Below, piece after piece: positions 6,374 through 11,690 of a stretch of 11,690 nucleotides of DNA. The stretch comes from Desulfobacterales bacterium. Its GTDB lineage: Bacteria; Desulfobacterota; Desulfobacteria; Desulfobacterales; 4be13. Position 1 is the stretch's first letter; each line of letters starts with the position of its first letter. Location: assembly GCA_029934695.1 (NCBI GenBank), contig JAOZLU010000175.1:1-11690 (forward strand), in the 5' to 3' direction. The position numbers were made by a program, and so were the translations under genes. The notes beneath the pieces were generated by a model. That model was not told where the DNA came from. It was given only the letters and a program-made list of their open reading frames with translations, and ran no database searches.

Positions 6374-7867
6374 ATGCAAAAAAAACACAAATTTAAATCC
6401 ATTCTTTTCGCAGCCGCATTTCTGACAGCGGTGATGCTGTCTCCGACAGGCTCTTATGCGGAAATGGGAACCCTGCAATGGTCATTTGACACGCAATCCG
6501 ATATCAATTCTTCCCCGGGCTTCGGCCCCGGGAAAATCATTTATGCAGGCTCAGATGACGGCTATCTCTATGCGATTCATTCCAATGGAACAGAAAGATG
6601 GAGATACACTGCAGACGGAAGCATTTCCTCATCTCCGGCCATTGACGCTGACGGAATCATCTATATCGGCTCAGAGGATAACAATGTCTATGCAATTCAT
6701 TCCAACGGCACAGAAAAATGGAAATTTGAAACAGACGGCCCTGTCTCTTCCTCGCCGACTATCAGCACCGACGGGACAATCTATATCGGATCACAGGATA
6801 CCTATCTTTACGCCATCAACGCAGACGGCACAGAAAAATGGAAATACAAGACAGACGGGCGTATCCTCTCCTCACCGGCCGTTGATGCCTCCGGAATCAT
6901 CTATATCGGCTCAGAAGATACCCATCTCCATGCCGTCAACTCCAATGGAGAACAGGAATGGACATTTGCCACCGGAGGCGTTATCTCCTCATCGCCGGCT
7001 ATTGCCTCCGGTGGAACCATCTATATCGGATCGGAAGATAATCTTCTCTATGCCATCAAGTCCGATGGAGAACAGGAATGGACGTTTACCACTGAAGGCC
7101 CTGTCACCTCTTCCCCGGCCATTGACGCTTCCGGAAATATCTATGTCGGTTCAGAGGATCAATATCTCTACGCCCTCAACACCAGCGGAGAACAGAGGTG
7201 GAAGCTTTCAACAAAAGGAAGCATCTCCTCCTCTCCGGCCATCGGATACGACGAAACCATTTATATCGGATCATCAGATGGCTATCTCCACGCCATCAAC
7301 GCTGACGGAACCCGGAAATGGGAATACGAAATCGGCGACACAGTATCCTCCCCGGTCATCAGCCCTGAAAACACGATTTACATCGGATCAAAAATCGGAA
7401 AATTATGGGCAGTTGAAAGCACATCGGCAGGATTGCTGAGAAACTCTTCCTGGCCCATGTTTCACCATGACATGCGCCACACAGGCCGGAATACAGGCAA
7501 TCGGTCCCCAACCGCCAATGCTGGCTCTGATCAGACGGTGGAAGAGGATACCATGGTCACGCTGAACGGGTCCGGATCCACTGATCCGGATTACGGCATC
7601 GCCTCTTATAAATGGACCCAGACTGCCGGGAGGTCTGTCACGCTCTCAGACCCGAATATCGTAAACCCGGAATTCAGCACACCTGAAATTGATTCAGGCA
7701 GTGACGATGATCAGATAACACTCACCTTCCAACTGACCGTTACTGACACTAAGGGTGCTGAAGATACAGACACCTGCGTCATTACCGTTGAAGAAGAAGA
7801 TGCCTGGTGCTTCATCTCCGCCGCGTCAAAGTCCCGCATCAGAGTGCTCTTGAACATAATTTTCTGA
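6374..7867 (+). CDS. exported PQQ-like beta-propeller protein with PKD-like domain and degenerate CFI-box tail
   Basis: The 497-residue product starts with a Sec signal peptide (MQKKHKFK, a hydrophobic core, then SYA before EM near residue 29). Residues 36-346 hold eight units of about 40 residues built on the pattern SSSPAI-DGxIYIGS-xDxYLYAI-NG-W, the outer-membrane BamB/PQQ-like propeller repeat. SWPMFHHDMRHTGR (359-372) is the usual closing motif of such propellers. A PKD/immunoglobulin-like domain follows (PTANAGSDQTVEEDT to DTCVITVEEED, 379-476). The end, WCFISAASKSRIR and a short hydrophobic tail, looks like a shortened or decayed CFI-box C-terminal element (normally CFIATAAYGS plus a longer tail). 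AAAGG (6363-6367) is 6 bases before the chosen ATG; an upstream in-frame start at 6224 lies inside the previous gene. No PQQ-enzyme active-site residues were recognised, so a structural or binding role on the cell surface is likelier than catalysis. Confidence 0.88.
   Translation: MQKKHKFKSILFAAAFLTAVMLSPTGSYAEMGTLQWSFDTQSDINSSPGFGPGKIIYAGSDDGYLYAIHSNGTERWRYTADGSISSSPAIDADGIIYIGSEDNNVYAIHSNGTEKWKFETDGPVSSSPTISTDGTIYIGSQDTYLYAINADGTEKWKYKTDGRILSSPAVDASGIIYIGSEDTHLHAVNSNGEQEWTFATGGVISSSPAIASGGTIYIGSEDNLLYAIKSDGEQEWTFTTEGPVTSSPAIDASGNIYVGSEDQYLYALNTSGEQRWKLSTKGSISSSPAIGYDETIYIGSSDGYLHAINADGTRKWEYEIGDTVSSPVISPENTIYIGSKIGKLWAVESTSAGLLRNSSWPMFHHDMRHTGRNTGNRSPTANAGSDQTVEEDTMVTLNGSGSTDPDYGIASYKWTQTAGRSVTLSDPNIVNPEFSTPEIDSGSDDDQITLTFQLTVTDTKGAEDTDTCVITVEEEDAWCFISAASKSRIRVLLNIIF
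6479..7411 (+). repeat. eight tandem 120-base coding repeats
   Basis: The propeller gene repeats with an almost exact 120-base period: the codons for IY(I/A/V)GS recur every 40 residues at residues 57-60, 97-100, 137-140, 177-180, 217-220, 257-260 and 297-300, then at 336-339 with one residue lost. Long near-identical stretches, such as ATCTATATCGG followed by a GA-rich block, are shared between units, pointing to internal duplication. The missing residue in the last unit marks the end of the regular array. Confidence 0.85.
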
Positions 7868-8011
7868 AATTGTGTATAACTGTAGGGGTGAAGCGAAGTG
7901 CAACCCACCTTTTTTTTGCTTTTTGCTTTTTGCGGATGCGGTGGGTTCCGCTTCGCTTCACCCACCCTGCATTTTTAAAACCTCTCTGAAACTGCATACA
8001 ATGCGGGGGTG
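7864..8011 (+). repeat. diverged direct repeat flanking the long inverted repeat
   Basis: A 27-base segment at 7864-7890 (CTGAAATTGTGTATAAC then TGTAGGGGTG) and a 26-base segment at 7986-8011 (CTGAAACTGCATACAA then TGCGGGGGTG) agree at 20 of 26 aligned bases with one gap. All six differences are transitions. The first copy overlaps the last codon and stop of the propeller gene. The pair brackets the inverted repeat at 7886-7963, so they may be ends of a decayed mobile element or two copies of a repeat family. Confidence 0.5.
7886..7963. repeat. long inverted repeat, MITE- or REP-like element
   Basis: Two 24-base arms (7886-7909 and 7940-7963) are reverse complements with 22 of 24 matches. 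They begin GGGTGAAGCGAAG and end AACCCACC, and enclose a 30-base T-rich spacer with repeated TTTTTGC units. Similar GGGTGAAGCGAA...CCCACC palindromes are, as I recall, common intergenic repeats in many proteobacterial and cyanobacterial genomes; a family name cannot be given from sequence alone. It stands 18 bases past the propeller stop and is followed by CTGCATTTTT, so it may also terminate transcription. Confidence 0.75.
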
Positions 8012-8267
8012 GTTATCCGATTCGTCGGGTGGATGTTGTGCCTCTGAAACTTATGCCAATCGGCTTTGGCTTGAATGTTCAGGAAACAGAATTGGATGAG
8101 GGAACAGATCAGACAGAGATGTCACAGGGGATGTTCAGAGCACTGTCATTGCTGATCCAGCTCAATTACTCCTTGCTCGCTGACATTACGGGCTGCATCC
8201 TGATTGGTGAGGGGTTGGATCATGAAAGACAACTGATTCTGAGGCTCTCTTTAAGGCTTAATATTAT

Positions 8268-8289
8268 TTTTTTGTGAATTCACCAAAAA
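8268..8289. promoter_or_regulatory. 22-base palindrome upstream of the GntR-type gene, candidate operator
   Basis: The core GTGAATTCAC (8274-8283) is perfectly symmetric. It is flanked by TTTTT (8268-8272) and AAAAA (8285-8289), with one mismatched pair at 8273/8284. Having no loop, it is more like a dimeric-protein binding site than an RNA terminator. It ends 5 bases before the candidate -35 box at 8295. It does not match the CRP or FNR consensus spacing that I know. Confidence 0.45.
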
Positions 8290-8294
8290 TATTC

Positions 8295-8324
8295 TTGACA
8301 TATATTTTCCATATATGCTAAATG
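8295..8324 (+). promoter_or_regulatory. candidate promoter of the GntR-type gene with inverted repeat in the spacer
   Basis: TTGACA (8295-8300) is a perfect -35 box. An 18-base spacer leads to a TGC-preceded TAAATG (8319-8324), a poor but extended -10. Between and overlapping the boxes, CATATAT (8299-8305) and ATATATG (8311-8317) form a 7-base inverted repeat with a 5-base spacer, where a repressor dimer would block polymerase. GntR regulators often bind such sites in their own promoters, so autoregulation is plausible. The leader to the ATG is about 115 bases. Confidence 0.45.
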
Positions 8325-8445
8325 TACTTCTGCTGAGGATGACAAAGATGATTTTTTTTTGAAATATGAGGCCCGCTTATGGGCGGATGTGTTCCAATCA
8401 TTTTCATACAAATAAAGAAGCAGGACAATTAAAAAAGTGCGCTGA

Positions 8446-9132
8446 ATGATGAAAACCATGACCAAAAATAAAAATCGGAAGCAGTCGCTGGTCGCCTATG
8501 AAAAGATTTACCGAAAAATCATCACCTTTGAATACAAGCCTGGCCAGTATTTGGAGGAAAAGCAGTTGATGGATAATCTGGGCATTGGCCGTACCCCGAT
8601 CAGGGAGGCTCTTTTGCGTCTTTCCACTGAACTGCTGGTCCAGTCTCAGCCTCAAAAGGGCTTTATTGTTCAGCCTATTACGCTCCGGAATACCAAATCA
8701 CTGTTCGAGGCACTGAAGATATTTGAATCCGGAATCGCAGTTCTGGCCTTCCGGGAGGATGCCACGCACTGTCTGTCATTAATGGAAAAAGCGAATAAAG
8801 CCTTCAAAAAAGCAACGGAACGCGCTGATGTCCTGGGTCTGGTGGAGGCGAATCATGAGTTTCACGTCAATCTTGCCCGCTGCTCACATAACGAGTATCT
8901 TGTCCGGGGAGTGCGTGAAATCCGATATATGGCGAACCGGCTTTCTTATCTGTCTTATGGCCGTGATACAGGTTCAAAAGTGTCCCTCCGTGAGCATTAC
9001 TCGTCCGTCATCCGGCAGCATGAGGGAATTATGGGCGCAATCACGGAAAAGGATGAAACCCGGCTGAAAGAGGTTATTCTTGAGCATATCCGGGTTTTCC
9101 AGCAACGCATTATTGATTATATGGCATCCTGA
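8446..9132 (+). CDS. GntR-family transcriptional regulator, FCD (FadR) subfamily
   Basis: DNA-binding regulator of 228 residues. The N-terminal winged helix covers about residues 15-77: AYEKIYRKIITFEYKPGQYL, then EEKQLMDNLGIGRTPIREAL and LVQSQPQKGFIVQPI, the classic GntR pattern. The C-terminal all-helical FCD domain (about 85-225) keeps candidate metal-ligand positions: Asn136 and His140 in EANHEFHVNLA, His192 in RQHEGIMGAI and His214 in LEHIRVFQQR. Such domains bind carboxylic acid effectors. The gene is followed by pxpA 113 bases later on the same strand, so it is likely to be a local regulator of 5-oxoproline use, probably a repressor released by 5-oxoproline or a related acid; this is inferred from position. 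The ribosome binding site is weak, and ATGs at 8446, 8449 and 8458 are all possible starts. Confidence 0.92.
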   Translation: MMKTMTKNKNRKQSLVAYEKIYRKIITFEYKPGQYLEEKQLMDNLGIGRTPIREALLRLSTELLVQSQPQKGFIVQPITLRNTKSLFEALKIFESGIAVLAFREDATHCLSLMEKANKAFKKATERADVLGLVEANHEFHVNLARCSHNEYLVRGVREIRYMANRLSYLSYGRDTGSKVSLREHYSSVIRQHEGIMGAITEKDETRLKEVILEHIRVFQQRIIDYMAS

Positions 9133-9166
9133 ATTTGTCCGCTCGGCTCGGATCGGATCGGCAAAT
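9133..9166 (+). other. pentamer repeat within a weak stem-loop between the regulator and pxpA
   Basis: CTCGG-CTCGG-ATCGG-ATCGG (9142-9161) is a run of four related 5-base units. ATTTG-T-CCG (9133-9141) can pair with CGG-CAAAT (9159-9166) across it, with one bulged T. It starts just after the regulator stop. No T-run follows, so termination is doubtful; it may merely separate the two genes in the transcript. Confidence 0.3.
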
Positions 9167-9245
9167 CCGAATCGTTGTCAGGGAGTGCAATCAGAAAGGA
9201 AAATTATTTCGTCAGCATGGTTTAAATAATTTTGGGAGATGGTTT

Positions 9246-10016
9246 ATGAAAATTGATCTGAATTGTGATATGGGAGAAAGTTTCGGTCCTTATAAAATCG
9301 GGCGGGATGATGAAGTTATTAAATATATCACATCAGCGAACATCGCCTGCGGCTGGCACGCGGGGGATTCTGCGATTATGGATAAGACAGTGAGAATGGC
9401 GATGCTGAACAATGTCAGTGTCGGTGCTCATCCGGGATACCCTGACCTGCATGGTTTTGGCAGGAAACGTATTGATTATCCGCCAGAAGATATCCGCACA
9501 CTTGTAATGTATCAGATCGGCGCGTTGCAGGCCTTCTGCACGGCTCACGGAACCAGACTTCGCCACGTCAAACCCCATGGCGCCCTCTATCTGGCGGCAG
9601 TGGAAAGAGAACCCGTGGCGAGAAGCATAGCAGAGGCAATAGCAAGTGTCGATCCGGAACTCATCTATGTCGCCCTTGCCGGTAAAAAAGGGGAACTGAT
9701 GAGAAGCATCGGAACGGAGCTCGGACTCAAAGTGATTTATGAAGCATTTCCTGACCGCGCTTACACACCCGAAGGCACACTTGCCCCGCGCAGGGAACCC
9801 GGAGCCGTTATCAAAGATCCGGAGGAAATAGCACGACGCGCTGTGATGATGGCAAAAGAGGGCAGGATAACCGCCACTGACGGCACTGAAATTGACCTGA
9901 CTGCCCAGACACTATGCGTACATGGGGATTCCGATGCCGCACTGGAATCCGTGAAACGCATCCGGGAAGTTTTTGATGATGAGGGGATAGAGGTCAGTCC
10001 CATAAAATATATGTAA
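9246..10016 (+). CDS. pxpA: 5-oxoprolinase subunit A (LamB/YcsF family)
   Basis: Cytosolic subunit of the ATP-dependent PxpABC 5-oxoprolinase, which opens pyroglutamate to glutamate. The 256 residues fit the family length and show its signature blocks in order: DLNCDMGESFG (4-14), ANIACGWHAGD (31-41), GAHPGYPDLHGFGRK (60-74), HVKPHGALY (107-115), EAFPDRAYTPEGTLAPRREP (166-185) and CVHGDSDAA (224-232). The ATG at 9246 is preceded by GGGAG (9234-9238) at 7 bases; the open frame upstream to 9135 has no such site. The regulator gene ends 113 bases before it. Normally pxpB and pxpC follow directly. Here two unrelated genes come next, and a probable pxpB starts about 1.6 kb downstream. Confidence 0.95.
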   Translation: MKIDLNCDMGESFGPYKIGRDDEVIKYITSANIACGWHAGDSAIMDKTVRMAMLNNVSVGAHPGYPDLHGFGRKRIDYPPEDIRTLVMYQIGALQAFCTAHGTRLRHVKPHGALYLAAVEREPVARSIAEAIASVDPELIYVALAGKKGELMRSIGTELGLKVIYEAFPDRAYTPEGTLAPRREPGAVIKDPEEIARRAVMMAKEGRITATDGTEIDLTAQTLCVHGDSDAALESVKRIREVFDDEGIEVSPIKYM

Positions 10017-10021
10017 ATGAG

Positions 10022-10471
10022 ATGAGAGAACCAAAACAAAGGAGTCTTAAAAAAGATAAGAAAAGAGGATACGATCCTGAAAAATGTCAGTATAAAGGAA
10101 AAGACCTGTCACATAAGATATTTGATACACCTCTTAGAAATCAGGAGCTGATTTATGTGAAACTCGAAGATCATACGTTCAAGTTTGCACTAAGACCAAA
10201 GGAACGGGTGCCCAACAAGCCGGGACAGAGAAGAATTGATACGCTTCCTCACTCAATGTTAGCCAGAGGGAAACGAATTATCGGAGCCGGTGAATGCGAG
10301 ACGGATGAGAATGGTAAGATTATCGAAATAAATAACCATTCGGGCCATTATCAGCCAGATGAAGATAATCTGAGAGAAACGAAGGAGAATATGATGAGTC
10401 AGGAATTGACAAGGAGCGCAGTCAAATGGAAAGTATTTGACAAGACAGGAAAATTGATAAAGGAGATATAG
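10022..10471 (+). CDS. uncharacterised 149-residue protein with HSML...GAGE...SGHY pattern
   Basis: Not assigned to a named family. The N-terminal 30 residues are very basic (MREPKQRSLKKDKKRG). Then comes a beta-rich part (QELIYVKLEDHTFKFALRP, 41-59) and a stretch with LPHSMLARGKRIIGAGECET (75-94), DENGKIIEINNHSGHYQP (95-112) and a helical end. As I recall, an HS-x-AGE-xx-GkI-x-INN-SGHYxP pattern occurs at the C-terminal ends of some secreted or polymorphic-toxin-type proteins, but I cannot verify this here. No signal peptide, membrane segment or toxin delivery domain is present. The start is 5 bases after the pxpA stop with no clear ribosome site, so translation may depend on coupling to pxpA. 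The next gene begins 4 bases after its stop. Codons look more A-rich than those of pxpA, which fits an acquired gene. Confidence 0.7.
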   Translation: MREPKQRSLKKDKKRGYDPEKCQYKGKDLSHKIFDTPLRNQELIYVKLEDHTFKFALRPKERVPNKPGQRRIDTLPHSMLARGKRIIGAGECETDENGKIIEINNHSGHYQPDEDNLRETKENMMSQELTRSAVKWKVFDKTGKLIKEI

Positions 10472-10475
10472 AACG

Positions 10476-11519
10476 ATGATAGTTTCTTCTAAAAGCAAAG
10501 AACTTGTTCACAGTGCCGAGTTTATCATGAGGAATCCTCATCTGTACGGAATTTCCTTTGATACTCAGGAGATGACATTCATCAGAGAGGTTTTTGAATC
10601 CTTACTCACTTCTGAACAATGGTTTTGGATTAATATTTATGACTTGACAAGGGTTTTAGAGGAAAATGAGTTTAAGATGGCAGATATAAAAGTGCAATGC
10701 CCGAAAAATCTGCATAAGAAAATAGAGAGAGGAAAACGCCTGCCCGAAAAGCTCTTTCTCCCTTCTGACGCTATTTCCGGTAACGGACCTGTCAGGTTGT
10801 ACGAAGAACTTAAAGTTGCCTTGTTGATATCAGGTCACAGAAGAGACGATTTTGAACGTGCTTCTGTCATGCAGATTGATACGAATCAGGCAATTGCCCG
10901 GGGGCTGATTTTTGAGCCATCAGGAGCAGGAATTGTCTTTGCGCGAGATATGGCCGATGATGCGGATATTCCTCTTACCTTCGTGAAGACAGAGAATCGC
11001 ATACTTTCCGAACTGTACATTCAGATAATGTTCAAAGAATCTGTTTATATAGAGGATCACGGGCATCAAAGCAACGCTTGTCGTTATTTATACCAGCATC
11101 TGCCGCAGGAATTTGTTGAAAATGAACTTATCAGGTATCTGAATGATCCGGATCCTGATGTTCGGATAAATGTGTACGCGTCTCTGGGCTTTCCCGTGTA
11201 TTCCGTGAGCATTCCTCCTGATAAGCCAATGCCTCCATGGGATTCGCTAATTGAGCCGGTAACACTCTCCTGCAAAACCGTTGGCCGGCTTCTTAAAATG
11301 ATGCGACAGGAAAAGTACCCCGATGTCCTTGATTATGCGATCTGCACGTTAAAAGCACAAAATTATGCAGGTAAGTTGAAAAATATATCACAGGAAGTGA
11401 TACGGACTGTACAAGAAGTGGCTTCTCGGATTGAAGGCAGACAGACAATCAGAGACTGTGAGAACCTGTTGCAAAGATTAACACCTGAACAACCAGCTCT
11501 TCACAGTGAAATCGGATGA
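10476..11519 (+). CDS. uncharacterised 347-residue protein with a possible HEAT-like segment
   Basis: No family recognised. No signal peptide or membrane segment is visible, so it is probably cytosolic and soluble. The N-terminal half is mixed alpha/beta (FIREVFESLLTSEQWFWINI, 35-54; RLYEELKVALLISGHRRDDF, 107-126; GLIFEPSGAGIVFARDMADD, 143-162). Around residues 216-237, ENELIRYLNDPDPDVRINVYAS reads like a single HEAT-type helical repeat, and the C-terminal 80 residues are mostly helical. AGGAG (10461-10465) lies 10 bases before the ATG, inside the end of the preceding gene, so the pair is co-transcribed. Together they form a compact two-gene cassette between pxpA and the probable pxpB. A partner role (immunity, chaperone or regulator) for the 149-residue protein is possible but is only inferred from gene order. 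Confidence 0.75.
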   Translation: MIVSSKSKELVHSAEFIMRNPHLYGISFDTQEMTFIREVFESLLTSEQWFWINIYDLTRVLEENEFKMADIKVQCPKNLHKKIERGKRLPEKLFLPSDAISGNGPVRLYEELKVALLISGHRRDDFERASVMQIDTNQAIARGLIFEPSGAGIVFARDMADDADIPLTFVKTENRILSELYIQIMFKESVYIEDHGHQSNACRYLYQHLPQEFVENELIRYLNDPDPDVRINVYASLGFPVYSVSIPPDKPMPPWDSLIEPVTLSCKTVGRLLKMMRQEKYPDVLDYAICTLKAQNYAGKLKNISQEVIRTVQEVASRIEGRQTIRDCENLLQRLTPEQPALHSEIG

Positions 11520-11629
11520 CAGGTAAAATTGTTCAGCAAAAACGAGCATGTTCTGCACACCGTGGCCGTACAGTCAGGGGTTTGCAGGGAGAAGGGGTCG
11601 CTTTTGAGTAAGTATTAAGGGGTAAGAGA

Positions 11630-11690
11630 ATGAACAACGGACTTTACGAAAAACCGATTTTCCGCATTGTCGGAGACAGGGGAATTATGG
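11630..11690 (+). CDS. pxpB: 5-oxoprolinase subunit B, N-terminus only (3' end outside window)
   Basis: Twenty codons are visible: MNNGLYEKPIFRIVGDRGIM. The 'F-x-x-x-GD-x-xhh' start matches the first strand of the KipI/PxpB family (for example GDKALLV or GDRALLVEFG in homologues), which pairs with PxpC to activate 5-oxoproline. AAGGGG (11617-11622) lies 7 bases before the ATG, a good ribosome binding site. Finding it downstream of pxpA on the same strand supports the call, but the visible piece is short. Confidence 0.65.
   Translation, partial: MNNGLYEKPIFRIVGDRGIM

Larger units (their letters stand above)
7868..8445 (+). other. gene-free stretch with repeats, small hairpin and promoter
   Basis: No convincing gene lies here. 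The first third holds the inverted and direct repeats. At 8015-8030 a small hairpin has a 6-pair stem (one G-U) and a TTCG loop. A frame open from 8029 to 8277 could give 82 residues (MDVVPLKLMPIGFGLN...), but it has no good ribosome site, no recognised similarity, and adjoins repeat DNA; it may be a remnant. From 8268 on, the sequence becomes AT-rich and carries the probable promoter and palindromes of the GntR-type gene. Confidence 0.5.

Noticed and set aside
6456..7439. A 327-codon open frame on the + strand overlapping the propeller gene
   Set aside because: It lies in a different frame inside the 120-base repeats. Repetition without a stop in one unit keeps the shadow frame open through all units. 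Its translation is low-complexity (Pro/Ser/Met-rich) with no ribosome site.
7711..7989. Small open frames on both strands across the propeller 3' end and the inverted repeat
   Set aside because: Translations such as GEAKRNPPHPQ and RWVPLRFTHP are, as I recall, typical spurious products of this palindromic repeat type, and they overlap a well-supported gene.
8370..8390. Possible hairpin GCCC...GGGC upstream of the GntR-type gene
   Set aside because: Only four pairs can form in the stem, so it cannot be distinguished from chance.
9135..9245. Upstream-extended start of pxpA
   Set aside because: The extension (SARLGSDRQIRIVV...) has no family similarity. The PxpA family begins MKIDLNCDMGE, and a good ribosome site precedes that ATG.
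11516..11611. A 31-codon frame (MTGKIVQQKRACSAH...) overlapping the stop of the 347-aa gene by an ATGA
   Set aside because: The overlap is suggestive, but there is no ribosome binding site, no recognisable motif and the frame is too short. It more likely represents non-coding DNA before pxpB.

Overview
This looks like chromosomal DNA of a Gram-negative, anaerobic-type bacterium, most plausibly a Desulfobacterota (deltaproteobacterial sulfate-reducer-like) lineage. The hints are indirect: a chemoreceptor whose second membrane segment runs almost directly into the signalling domain, an exported 40-residue-repeat beta-propeller ending in a degenerate 'CFI-box', a TRAP-type solute receptor with a Tat signal, and moderate GC content. 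No RNA gene, CRISPR array, complete insertion sequence or origin was found. All recognised genes lie on the + strand.

Layout. (1) 2-541: the C-terminal part of a DNA methyltransferase, cut by the window edge inside its catalytic PPY motif. (2) 584-2040: def and fmt, overlapping by 4 bases; they form and later remove the formyl group of initiator Met-tRNA. (3) 2143-3294: an unusual fusion of a HAD-type phosphatase-like domain with leucine-rich-repeat-like segments, preceded by a short tandem repeat. (4) 3416-6254: a dCache-type chemoreceptor and, 13 bases later, a TRAP substrate-binding protein whose Shine-Dalgarno overlaps the receptor stop codon; no TRAP membrane subunits are in view. (5) 6374-7867: a secreted eight-repeat PQQ-like propeller with a PKD-like domain and a stunted C-terminus. 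(6) 7868-8445: a gene-free stretch with a MITE/REP-like long inverted repeat, a diverged direct repeat and, next to the following gene, a promoter with two palindromes. (7) 8446-11690: an FCD-type GntR regulator, pxpA (5-oxoprolinase subunit A), two unrecognised genes, and the first codons of a probable pxpB at the right edge.

The most interesting features are the interruption of the pxpA-pxpB pair by a two-gene cassette (149-aa protein with an HSML...SGHY pattern and a 347-aa partner with a possible HEAT-like segment), the HAD-LRR fusion, and the tight coupling of a chemoreceptor to an orphan TRAP receptor. The 5-oxoproline block reads as a GntR-controlled catabolic operon. The TRAP receptor about 3 kb upstream could supply or sense its substrate, because some receptors of this superfamily bind pyroglutamate, but its sequence looks closer to the 2-oxoacid (TakP-like) type.
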